Assembly (NCBI GenBank): GCA_018263115.1
Contig: JADFDC010000024.1
Location: forward strand, 1 to 36,249
Length of the DNA stretch: 36,249 nt
Direction: 5' to 3'
From: Thiobacillus sp.
Lineage (GTDB): Bacteria; Pseudomonadota; Gammaproteobacteria; Burkholderiales; Thiobacillaceae
In this document: positions 26,387 through 33,394 of the stretch, piece after piece
How positions within the stretch are numbered: position 1 is the stretch's first letter
How the letters are laid out: each line of letters starts with the position of its first letter
Notes under the pieces: generated by a model
The model's input: only the letters and a program-made list of their open reading frames with translations
What the model was told of the DNA's origin: nothing
The model's database searches: none
Position numbers and translations under genes: made by a program

Positions 26387-27865
26387 TTAAACCACCATCG
26401 CGGTGAGTTTTGAAGCTGAAAAACCCGCAGCGAGAAGTTTGTCCCGAGCGGGTGCGATATAAGATTCCGGTCCCGCCAGATACAGATCCAGAAGGCGAGC
26501 CTTGGGGAAGGATTTCAACAGGGATTCAACGACCTGTGTGACAGCTTCGTCTTCCGTTTTCGCATCAGCAACCGAAACCGGCAGGTAGTGGAAATTCTCC
26601 AGAGCGTCGTCCCAGGCGCGGCACAGGTTGGACATGTAATGGCCGTCAACGGTCGATGCCCCCCAAACCAGAATCATGTCCTCTGCGGATTCACGCGCCA
26701 TGCTGTGTTCGAGCAGGCTCTTGAGTGGCGCGTAGCCCCGGTCGAAAGCAATGAACATCACGCCATTCTGCGAGTCTTCATTGAAAAGATAATCCCCCCA
26801 GGGGCCGTACACCGTGATGTTTTCGCCGGCCTTGAGTCCGTTCCAGACCTTTTCACCGAAAGCGCCGCCCAGTCCGCGCTGAATGTGGAATTGCAGGTCG
26901 CGGTCGTTGCAGGGACAGCTGGCAATGGGAAATTCGCCCGAACCCGCTTCGACATGTCCCAGCGTGACGCTCTGGCCCGCCAGAAAACGCAGCCGGTGCG
27001 TGCGCGGGGTTTGCAGGTGCAGCATCATCATGTCCTGGCTCAGCGGAGTGACGGCTTTCACCCTTGCGCTGATCTGCTGTTTGGGGATGTCGCTGGCCGA
27101 GGTGGCTTCTAGGGCTTCGATCGCAACGTCGCTCACAGCGGTATGGCAACACATCAGGGTATAGCCCTGCTGCTTTTCCGGTTCGGAAAGCACATAGTCG
27201 AAATGCCGGACTTTCATGACCTGGCCAGATATGACGCGCGCCTTGCACATGCCGCAATTGCCGCTGCTGCATCCGTAATTGAGCGCGAGACCGGCCTTCA
27301 ATGCCGCTTCGAGCAGCGTGTCGTTGCCCTCTACAAAAAAATCCCGGCCGGAGGGCTGCAGGGTGACATGAGCGGACATGACCTTCAGCATAGCATCCAT
27401 CACATCAAAGGTATCGGGCTTTTTATCCTCGCCCAGCACATGATGAAGCTCGTGTTCAAGCCATTCGTCCAGTAGCTTGAGCGCGTTTCGCGCCTCTTGT
27501 TGACCGCTGCTCAGTTCTTGAATCTTGTCCTGCAGCCCGACCACGAGAGTGTGGTAATGCTGGAGATGCTGCTTGATGTCGTTGAGTTCCAGACTTTGTT
27601 CAAACAGCCTTTCCGCCAGCACTTCCTTAGCTGGAAGGGTGCGGTCCATCACCCTCCGGCGGAAAGCATCCTGCTTGATTTTCTGTGTGCGTTCGAACAG
27701 CCCGCTGTCCTCAAGCTCGAGGTCCGGATAGAGCAGAAGCAATTCTTCGGAAGTGATAGTGCCGTCGAAGGAGTGCAGCCCGCCTTCCTTGATGCGCTTT
27801 TGCAGCGCGGCGCGGGAAACGCCGAGCAGCCTGGCGGCGCGGGAGATGGCAAGTTGCTGAGACAT
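26387..27865 (-). CDS. Helix-turn-helix / [2Fe-2S] ferredoxin / flavin-reductase fusion protein
   Basis: 492 aa from the ATG at 27865. Residues 1-45 look like a DNA-binding helix-turn-helix (ISRAARLLGVSRAALQKRIKEGGL). Residues 50-165 are helical (coiled-coil-like). Residues 165-255 form a plant-type ferredoxin domain with Cys199, Cys204, Cys207 and Cys239/240. Residues 265-492 resemble FNR-type reductases such as CDP-6-deoxyglucose reductase (FPIASCPCNDRDLQFHI). The NAD-binding GGTG(F/I)AP loop is replaced by FDRGYAP (374-380), so electron entry from NAD(P)H is doubtful. A redox-sensing transcription factor is a reasonable inference. It lies 62 bp after the TauD-like gene. The frame extends further upstream, but the helix-turn-helix sets the start. 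Confidence 0.82.
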   Translation of the reverse strand: MSQQLAISRAARLLGVSRAALQKRIKEGGLHSFDGTITSEELLLLYPDLELEDSGLFERTQKIKQDAFRRRVMDRTLPAKEVLAERLFEQSLELNDIKQHLQHYHTLVVGLQDKIQELSSGQQEARNALKLLDEWLEHELHHVLGEDKKPDTFDVMDAMLKVMSAHVTLQPSGRDFFVEGNDTLLEAALKAGLALNYGCSSGNCGMCKARVISGQVMKVRHFDYVLSEPEKQQGYTLMCCHTAVSDVAIEALEATSASDIPKQQISARVKAVTPLSQDMMMLHLQTPRTHRLRFLAGQSVTLGHVEAGSGEFPIASCPCNDRDLQFHIQRGLGGAFGEKVWNGLKAGENITVYGPWGDYLFNEDSQNGVMFIAFDRGYAPLKSLLEHSMARESAEDMILVWGASTVDGHYMSNLCRAWDDALENFHYLPVSVADAKTEDEAVTQVVESLLKSFPKARLLDLYLAGPESYIAPARDKLLAAGFSASKLTAMVV

Positions 27866-27927
27866 GTATGACAGGACGAATCGAGGTTGCTTTATCTTGT
27901 GCCGAGTTCTCGCTGCTTGCAAGCGTA

Positions 27928-28809
27928 TCAGGTGTTGCTGATACGGTCGTAGTACCTGGCCCGGTACATGATGCGTTTCTGTTCGGCGGTATCAACGAAA
28001 CCCGTCCGGTCATGCAGCACGTTGTTGCAGATCAGGCCCGTGCCGGCTTCCATGCGGTGGCGGAAGATCCAGGGCAGGTCTTGCGCTAGCAACTTTTCAA
28101 TGGCGGCAACCGCGGCCTGGGTGGCGGCATCCTTTTTCCATGCGATGGAACGGGTGCGGGCGGTATAGCGCATGTGCAATTGCCCGCCGGGGAGCGTGGA
28201 AAATACCGGGCCGGTTTCGGTATCGCGCGCGATACCGTTTTCGTCCATGCGTGGGGGAATCGACATGGCATCTTCCTGCATGAGTGCGCGGATGTGATCC
28301 GGATTTTCATCGCGCAGAAGAAGATAGAGAATCTCGTGATCCAGCAAGTCATTAATGCCACCTTCTGCGGCCGGGGCGGCACAGTGCAGCATCATGCCCA
28401 GAATCCAGTGGCCGGGTGGATTGTAATAACCGTCGGTATGCCAGCGGATGGGACGGTCGGTATAGGGAATGAACTCGCCCTTTTTCTCGCCATTTTCGGC
28501 CACGGTCAGCGTAGTGATGTCATCCTCGTCCGCCATCAGGTTGGCATCCAGTCGTTCCAGACCGAACTGCTTTCCCATAAGGCGGGGAATATCCTTGTCC
28601 TGACCCAGGTCGGGGCCAACGTAAACAGCCATGTTGGTCTTGCGGCAGCGCTCAAGCAGTGCCGCGTGCTCCACAAAGGTCAATGATTTGGGATTGGCGA
28701 CTTCCACCACCAGGTCTTCTACGTTTCTTGGGTAACTGCGGAGTTTTTCCTCACGCCAGTTTTCATAAGCGCGGTTGCCTGGATGAAAGGGGCTGTCTGG
28801 GTGAATCAC
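27928..28809 (-). CDS. TauD/TfdA-family Fe(II)/2-oxoglutarate dioxygenase
   Basis: 293 aa. The iron-binding triad is visible: His124 and Asp126 in RWHTDGYYN, and His266 in CNNVLHDRTGF, with the 2-oxoglutarate Arg in MYRARYYDR. TauD releases sulfite from taurine, but the family acts on many substrates and this protein is a distant member; the substrate is unknown. A sulfonate would suit the sulfur setting. It directly follows the 191-aa gene (ATG at 28809 against stop at 28810). Confidence 0.85.
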   Translation of the reverse strand: MIHPDSPFHPGNRAYENWREEKLRSYPRNVEDLVVEVANPKSLTFVEHAALLERCRKTNMAVYVGPDLGQDKDIPRLMGKQFGLERLDANLMADEDDITTLTVAENGEKKGEFIPYTDRPIRWHTDGYYNPPGHWILGMMLHCAAPAAEGGINDLLDHEILYLLLRDENPDHIRALMQEDAMSIPPRMDENGIARDTETGPVFSTLPGGQLHMRYTARTRSIAWKKDAATQAAVAAIEKLLAQDLPWIFRHRMEAGTGLICNNVLHDRTGFVDTAEQKRIMYRARYYDRISNT

Positions 28810-29385
28810 CTAGCCTCCATGTTTTGGATAAAACGCTTCGACCTGTTTCTTGATAGGTCCCAGAAAAGCGGGCGCTTCGATTTCGATGATCTGGTCGGCA
28901 ATCCAGGACTGGTCATGAGCTTCCATCACCTCGCGGATGCATCCGGCCAGATAGCGCTTGACCGGAAAATCAGGGTTTTCCGGATCGTAGTCAAACGTGG
29001 CGTAATCGTTCCAGCGCTGATTAAACTTGTTGAGGATGGCTTCGACGTACGGATGGTCAGGGTCATTCATCACGTCATGTATGTTGGATTCCAGGATTTC
29101 CGCCATTTTTACACCCAGTGCGCCGATGAGTTCCGCGCGTTCCTCGTCGTCGATACGGCCGTGCACCATGCGGTCGACAATCTGCACCATGTAGGCAATC
29201 AATTCCGCCAGCAGCGTAAATCCGCGTTGTGGCGTGATGATGTCGTAATCGGCGTTGGAAAGATTGATCACGGCCTTGTCGGCCAGTTTCCACAGCGTGA
29301 TGGCAAAGGCCGATGCCTGTTCCTGCGGACCGCGCGGATCATCGCCTTCGCGGAACCAGCTGGTCTTGACGCGTATGCCGCTCAT
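28810..29385 (-). CDS. Unrecognised conserved helical protein
   Basis: 191 aa, acidic, no signal peptide. Predominantly helical (FAITLWKLADKAVINLSNADYDIITPQRGFTLLAELIAYMVQIVDRMVHGRIDDEERAELIGALGVKMAEILESNIHDVM). A second half contains FNQRWNDYATFDYDPENPDFPVKRYLAGCIREVMEAHDQSWIADQIIEIEAPAFLGPIKK. No known motif and a single Cys. Directly between the rhodanese and TauD genes (1 bp and 0 bp gaps), so its function is tied to them. Confidence 0.78.
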   Translation of the reverse strand: MSGIRVKTSWFREGDDPRGPQEQASAFAITLWKLADKAVINLSNADYDIITPQRGFTLLAELIAYMVQIVDRMVHGRIDDEERAELIGALGVKMAEILESNIHDVMNDPDHPYVEAILNKFNQRWNDYATFDYDPENPDFPVKRYLAGCIREVMEAHDQSWIADQIIEIEAPAFLGPIKKQVEAFYPKHGG

Positions 29386-29386
29386 T

Positions 29387-30238
29387 TCATTCTCCTGTAG
29401 CGACCGGGCGTGACGGGTCAGTGATCCATTCGCTCCACGAGCCGGGGTAAAGCCGCGAACCTGACAGGCCAGCGGCTTCCATGGCCAGAATGTTGTGGCA
29501 GGCGGTAACGCCTGAGCCGCACATGTGAATCACCTGATGCGGGGCCGCACCTTTTAATAAAGCCTGATACTGCTCTCTGAGCGCTTCTGGCGGCAAAAAA
29601 GTTCCGTCGATGTCCAGATTTTCTTCAAAAGGCCAGTTGATGCTGCCGGGTACATGACCGGCTATCGGGTCGAAGGGTTCATATTCGCCAGAAAAACGCC
29701 GGTCAGGACGGGCGTCCAGCAAACGTGACTTTTTATCAGCGAGTGATTCCACAATTTCTTCCACCGAGGCCCACTGGCTGCGTTCTGGAAGGCAGGCGCA
29801 GGATGCGCTGTGGACATCGACCGGCGCTTCCTTGGCGATGGGGCGTTTCTCCCGCTGCCACTTCGGGTAGCCGCCATCAAGCAGTGCGACATCGGGATGG
29901 CCCAGCCAGCGCAGCAGCCACCACATGCGTGCTGCCATGGAACCATAGCTGTCGTCATATACCACGACCTGACGATTGACACCCACACCCCAGCGGCAGA
30001 GTTTTTCCGTCAGAGCCCTCGGCTCGGGAAGCGGGTGGCGTCCGGTGTCCTGTCCAACAGGTCCGGACAGGTCTTCTTCCAGGTGCACATAGCGCGCGCC
30101 CGGGATATGGCCATCCTCATAAGCGCGCCGGCCGCCTTCCGGATCGGTCAGGGTGAACCGGCAGTCAAAGACGATCCAGTTGGGGTTGCCCAACTGGGCG
30201 GCCAGTTCCTGAGTAGAAATCAGTGTCGAATAGCTCAT
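29387..30238 (-). CDS. Two-domain rhodanese sulfurtransferase (TST/MST type)
   Basis: 283 aa. The N-terminal inactive rhodanese domain has WIVFDCRFTLTDPEGGRRAYEDGHIPGARYVHLEEDLSGP. The C-terminal catalytic domain has LLDARPDRRFSGEYEPFDPIAGHVPGSINWPF and the active loop CGSGVTAC (Cys240), the type seen in mercaptopyruvate sulfurtransferases and SseA. It transfers sulfane sulfur to thiols. Next to a DsrC-like gene and back to back with dsr, it may load sulfur into the relay. No signal peptide, so cytoplasmic. Confidence 0.92.
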   Translation of the reverse strand: MSYSTLISTQELAAQLGNPNWIVFDCRFTLTDPEGGRRAYEDGHIPGARYVHLEEDLSGPVGQDTGRHPLPEPRALTEKLCRWGVGVNRQVVVYDDSYGSMAARMWWLLRWLGHPDVALLDGGYPKWQREKRPIAKEAPVDVHSASCACLPERSQWASVEEIVESLADKKSRLLDARPDRRFSGEYEPFDPIAGHVPGSINWPFEENLDIDGTFLPPEALREQYQALLKGAAPHQVIHMCGSGVTACHNILAMEAAGLSGSRLYPGSWSEWITDPSRPVATGE

Positions 30239-30255
30239 CTTGTGCGCTCAGTCTG

Positions 30256-30297
30256 AAAAAAATCGCCCGCCGCCATTGTTCGGGGCGGCGGGCGATT
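30256..30297 (-). terminator. Terminator after the DsrC-like gene
   Basis: 14-bp GC-rich stem AATCGCCCGCCGCC/GGCGGCGGGCGATT with a 9-nt loop and a run of U's on the minus strand. It lies between the DsrC paralogue and the rhodanese gene. It would make the first three genes (DUF-like, Cas6-like, DsrC-like) a separately strong transcript with partial read-through. Confidence 0.85.
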
Positions 30298-30321
30298 GGC
30301 TGTTGCTTGATCGCTAGCTGA

Positions 30322-30654
30322 TCAGTAGCCGCCCTTGCCATAGGGCTTGGGCAAGCCGGCGACCCGCACGGCCTGGCGGGCGGGCTGATTGGGGAACAAT
30401 GTGTAGAGCAGGGTTTTCCAGTCCTTGCTGTCGTCTTCTTCTTTCAAGGCGATCAACATGTTGCGGAAATTGGGGGTATGGCCGTGCTGTTTGTATTGTT
30501 CGCGCAACCAGTTGATGACGAACCAGTGATCATCAGTGAGCGTGATTTTTTCCTTCTCCGCGAGGATGGGGCAGATTTCGTCGTCATAAACAGGTTCCAG
30601 CAGAAAGTCCTCTTCGCCGGTTTCCAGTTCTTCGCCGTTGTACATGACTCCCAT
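30322..30654 (-). CDS. DsrC/TusE-family protein lacking both redox cysteines
   Basis: 110 aa, the same length as the DsrC encoded at 35714. The fold signature is intact (LTDDHWFVINWLREQYKQHGHTPNFRNML; TLFPNQPARQAVRVAGLPKPYGKGGY). Compared with DsrC (KQACKIAGLPKPTGC), the first Cys is Val96 and the penultimate Cys is replaced in GKGGY, so it cannot form the trisulfide. Cys-less members of this family have been proposed as regulatory sulfur-related proteins (RspA). Cys28 is present but not at an active position. It follows the Cas6-like gene by 34 bp and is followed by a terminator. Confidence 0.9.
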   Translation of the reverse strand: MGVMYNGEELETGEEDFLLEPVYDDEICPILAEKEKITLTDDHWFVINWLREQYKQHGHTPNFRNMLIALKEEDDSKDWKTLLYTLFPNQPARQAVRVAGLPKPYGKGGY

Positions 30655-30688
30655 GATTTGACTCTCCTATTTAGCCTTGTTGAAAAAA

Positions 30689-31291
30689 TTAAACCGCGTC
30701 GATGGCGCCGACGGCGGTAATGGATTTGTGGGGGATAAATATCCCGCATCCCAGTTTGCGATGCAAGCCCAGTCCCTGCTGCTGCACCCGAATGGCATGT
30801 TCGATCGGCAAGCCATGCAACATCAAGCTGTAACCGGTCACCATTTTCTCACCATCGAAAAATTTTTGGGGCTTGCCGCAAATAAACCGGCTGCTGATAT
30901 TCATTTTGTCCAACTGACCAATAATGTCTTTGGTAAATGTCTTCTCGTCTTCACTGCCTGTGCAGACCGTGTGCGCATACAGAGGCGTATGCTGGGTGAG
31001 CGGCCTGATTTTGCTGGCGCCCAGGGAAAGCGTATGGCCGCTGACAATAAATTTGCGGCTGGAAAGTTGCGTTAGATCATTCAGGCGTGCGGCTGGGCTG
31101 CGTATGACCAGCTTGGCGCGATGGTTCAGGATCATTTCCCCGCCACCGGTGTGAATACCCAGAACAGGGTGAATGCCGATGGCTTCATCATCAGCCAGCC
31201 AGGGCGCGAGTGTGAGCAGGCCCTGATACATCGTCCAGGCATGATCCATGGGCAATGCATCGCCTTTCAGCTCGAACTGGATGTCCGACAC
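30689..31291 (-). CDS. Cas6/Cmx6-like RNA endonuclease-fold protein
   Basis: 200 aa from a GTG at 31291. The protein resembles the Cmx6 branch of Cas6 (type I-MYXAN): IQFELKGDALPMDHAWTMYQGLLTLAPWL, IGIHPVLG, RAKLVIRSPAARLNDL, LSLGASKIRPLTQHTPLYAHTV, and the Cas6 glycine-rich loop GLGLHRKLGCGIFIPHK (about 173-189). His16 is a candidate catalytic residue. No repeat array or other cas gene is in the window. The frame stays open upstream to an ATA at 31345 (GWLYEDHAEATDIDVSAVS), with AAGGAG seven bases before it, and homologous proteins appear to carry a similar N-terminal WxxED segment, so the true start may be there. Confidence 0.78.
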   Translation of the reverse strand: MSDIQFELKGDALPMDHAWTMYQGLLTLAPWLADDEAIGIHPVLGIHTGGGEMILNHRAKLVIRSPAARLNDLTQLSSRKFIVSGHTLSLGASKIRPLTQHTPLYAHTVCTGSEDEKTFTKDIIGQLDKMNISSRFICGKPQKFFDGEKMVTGYSLMLHGLPIEHAIRVQQQGLGLHRKLGCGIFIPHKSITAVGAIDAV

Positions 31292-31341
31292 GGCCGAGAC
31301 ATCAATATCCGTGGCCTCGGCATGGTCTTCGTATAACCAGC

Positions 31342-31590
31342 CTATTTTGATTCTCCTTCGCCTTCAGGGCCGACTTGTCCTTCATGCTGGTTAGCCCAGT
31401 CCAGCATGGCTTGTCCCCACCGTTTTGCGGTAATCGGATCAATATCAAAGATGGTAAATCGCTTGATTTCGCGGATGCGGACCCTCAACGTGACATAGTC
31501 TGCGCGGTGGCTCACGTGCTGGAGTTCGATCTCCTGCCGGTAGGGCGAAGCAGTGAATTTGTCCAGACTTGAAATTCCGGTTTCATCCAT
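31342..31590 (-). CDS. Small conserved protein, first gene of the sulfur-linked set
   Basis: 82 aa from the ATG at 31590 (MDETGISSLDKFTASPYRQEIELQHVSHRADYVTLRVRIREIKRFTIFDIDPITAKRWGQAMLDWANQ). Short beta-strands and one helix; it resembles a DUF6967-type family, from memory and not verified. The frame is open further upstream, but that extension is Cys/Ser-rich and unlikely. Its TAG stop overlaps the ATA that may start the Cas6-like gene, which points to coupled translation of the two. Confidence 0.72.
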   Translation of the reverse strand: MDETGISSLDKFTASPYRQEIELQHVSHRADYVTLRVRIREIKRFTIFDIDPITAKRWGQAMLDWANQHEGQVGPEGEGESK

Positions 31591-32024
31591 GATGTATTCA
31601 GGTGACCTGATTAAGTATGAATAAGCAGAAAACAGGCAGGCAAAACAAGGAATTACTTTTACCTTCCTGGCCTGAGACTGATTGCGCCATTCAATATTGT
31701 TATGCAAGCCCTAGAATTCAATAACAGGGAGTGCTAATATTTTTCTTTTCCGGAGTTTGACAGTTGTGGCACGAACTTGGAACAGCCGGAAGGGGGATGT
31801 TGCATATAACCCATTTGGGTAGGTTTTATTAACCCATCCTGATGATGGTATCCCTGGAAACGTGGGGGGTACTATCACTGTTGCGGTTAAGCAGAACGGT
31901 TGCTTGCGGGGTTTTGCAGGTATTCAGGCGTTGATCCCGCCTGATTCGCTAAGTTGAGGCTGTTCTGAAATCGTAAATTCACATGTGAGTTTTAATTAAT
32001 TGAATTCTGAAATGGAGAGTTAAC
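31591..32024. promoter_or_regulatory. Divergent control region between the Cas6-like set and dsrA
   Basis: 434 bp without a credible gene. It must hold promoters for both directions. Dyads are visible: ACCCATTTGGGT (31809-31820) with a further AACCCA at 31831-31836, CAGGTCACCTG just upstream of the small gene, and TCACATGTGA (31979-31988) upstream of dsrA. A TTGACA lies at 31757-31762 without a good -10, and TTGCAT (31800-31805) with TTTTAT 18 bp on is a weak candidate. The dsrA ribosome-binding site is GGAGAG. Confidence 0.55.
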
Positions 32025-33317
32025 ATGGCAAAGAAAATGTACGATACGCCCATGCTCGACCAGCTGGAAAGCGGCCCGTGGCCCAGCTTTGTAACCGGTC
32101 TCAAGCGTTTGGCCAAAGACAATGACATGATGGTTGACCTGCTGGGTCAGCTGGAAGCTTCCTACAAAACCAAAAAGGGTTACTGGAAGGGCGGCACGGT
32201 CGGCGTGTTTGGTTATGGCGGCGGCGTGATTCCCCGTTTCACCGAACTCAAGGACGAAAACGAGAAGCCGCTTTATCCCGATGCGGCCGAGTTCCATACC
32301 CTGCGCATCCAGCCGCCCGCTGGCATGCACTACGATACCAAGACCCTGCGCTGGATGTGCGACGTGTGGGAAAAGCATGGTTCAGGCCTGATTGCTTTCC
32401 ACGGCCAGTCTGGCGACATCATGTTCCAGGGCATCAAGACCGAAAACGTTCAGCCTGCTTTCGACGAATTCAACGAGAATGGTTTTGACCTGGGCGGTGC
32501 CGGTCCCGCGTTGCGCACTTCCATGTCCTGCGTGGGCGCTGCCCGCTGCGAAATGTCCTGCTACGACGAAGCCCGGGCGCTACGCACCGTCATCAACAAC
32601 AACCTGGACGACATGCACCGTCCCGCGCTGCCTTACAAGTTCAAGTTCAAGTTTTCCGGTTGCGGCAATGACTGCGTGAATGCCATCCAGCGTTCCGACA
32701 TGGCCACCCTGGGCACCTGGCGCGACAACATGCAGGTGAACGAAGAGCTGGTGAAAGCGTGGGTTGCCAAGAATGGCAAGGGCGAGCTGGTCAATCAGGT
32801 CATCAGCATGTGCCCGTCCAAGGCCTTGTCATTGAAGAAAATCGGTTCCGAAAGCAAGGCTGACGGCGTGGTTGCGGTCAAGGTCGATGCCGAAGACTGC
32901 ATGGAAATCGACAATCACAACTGCGTGCGCTGCATGCACTGCCTGAACGTTATCCCCGGCGGCCTGCTGCCTGGCAAGGACAAGGGCGTGACCATTCTGG
33001 TTGGCGGCAAGGGCGTGCTGAAGATTGGCGCCACCATGGGCACCGTAGTGGTTCCGTTCATGAAGCTTGAGTCCGACGAAGACTTCGAGAAGCTGGGCGA
33101 AATGGCCCGCAACATTCTCGACTTCTTTGCCGAAAACGCGCTGGAGCATGAGCGCACCGGTGAAATGATCGACCGTATTGGTCTGGTCAATTTCCTGGAA
33201 GGCATTGGCCTTGAAGTTGATCCCAACATGATCGCTCAGCCGCGTTCCAACCCCTACGTCCGCATGGATGACTGGGAAGAAGAAGCGGCCAAGTGGGAAG
33301 AGCGCAAGAGCGCCTGA
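32025..33317 (+). CDS. dsrA: Reverse-type dissimilatory sulfite reductase subunit alpha
   Basis: 430 aa, cytoplasmic. With DsrB it oxidises sulfur released from DsrC trisulfide to sulfite. The siroheme-[4Fe-4S] motif is Cys169-x5-Cys175 (CVGAARC) with Cys213-x3-Cys217 (CGNDC). The inserted ferredoxin domain has Cys263 (MCP), Cys300, Cys303 and Cys306 (NCVRCMHC). The start ATG has GGAGAG in front. First gene of dsrABEFHC-M. Oxidative direction is inferred from the presence of dsrEFH, which sulfate reducers lack. Confidence 0.97.
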   Translation: MAKKMYDTPMLDQLESGPWPSFVTGLKRLAKDNDMMVDLLGQLEASYKTKKGYWKGGTVGVFGYGGGVIPRFTELKDENEKPLYPDAAEFHTLRIQPPAGMHYDTKTLRWMCDVWEKHGSGLIAFHGQSGDIMFQGIKTENVQPAFDEFNENGFDLGGAGPALRTSMSCVGAARCEMSCYDEARALRTVINNNLDDMHRPALPYKFKFKFSGCGNDCVNAIQRSDMATLGTWRDNMQVNEELVKAWVAKNGKGELVNQVISMCPSKALSLKKIGSESKADGVVAVKVDAEDCMEIDNHNCVRCMHCLNVIPGGLLPGKDKGVTILVGGKGVLKIGATMGTVVVPFMKLESDEDFEKLGEMARNILDFFAENALEHERTGEMIDRIGLVNFLEGIGLEVDPNMIAQPRSNPYVRMDDWEEEAAKWEERKSA

Positions 33318-33338
33318 CCGGCGGATTGGTGGCAATGG

Positions 33339-33367
33339 GCTGCAGGGGCAGGGTCTGCCCGTGCAGC
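33339..33367 (+). other. dsrA-dsrB intercistronic hairpin
   Basis: GCTGCA..GGCAG..CTGCC..TGCAGC stem-loop in the 77-bp gap. No U-run follows, so it is likely an mRNA-stability or processing structure. Confidence 0.5.
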
Positions 33368-33394
33368 AGGTTTTAAATACTGGAGGTTACTGAC

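Noticed and set aside
30689-31590. CRISPR locus suggested by the Cas6-like gene
   Set aside because: I looked for regularly spaced direct repeats on both sides and saw none; no other cas gene is present.
31764-31780. Sigma-54-like TGGCACG-N4-TTGG upstream of dsrA
   Set aside because: The -24 half is perfect but the -12 half has GG in place of GC, and the site is about 250 bp from dsrA; not convincing.
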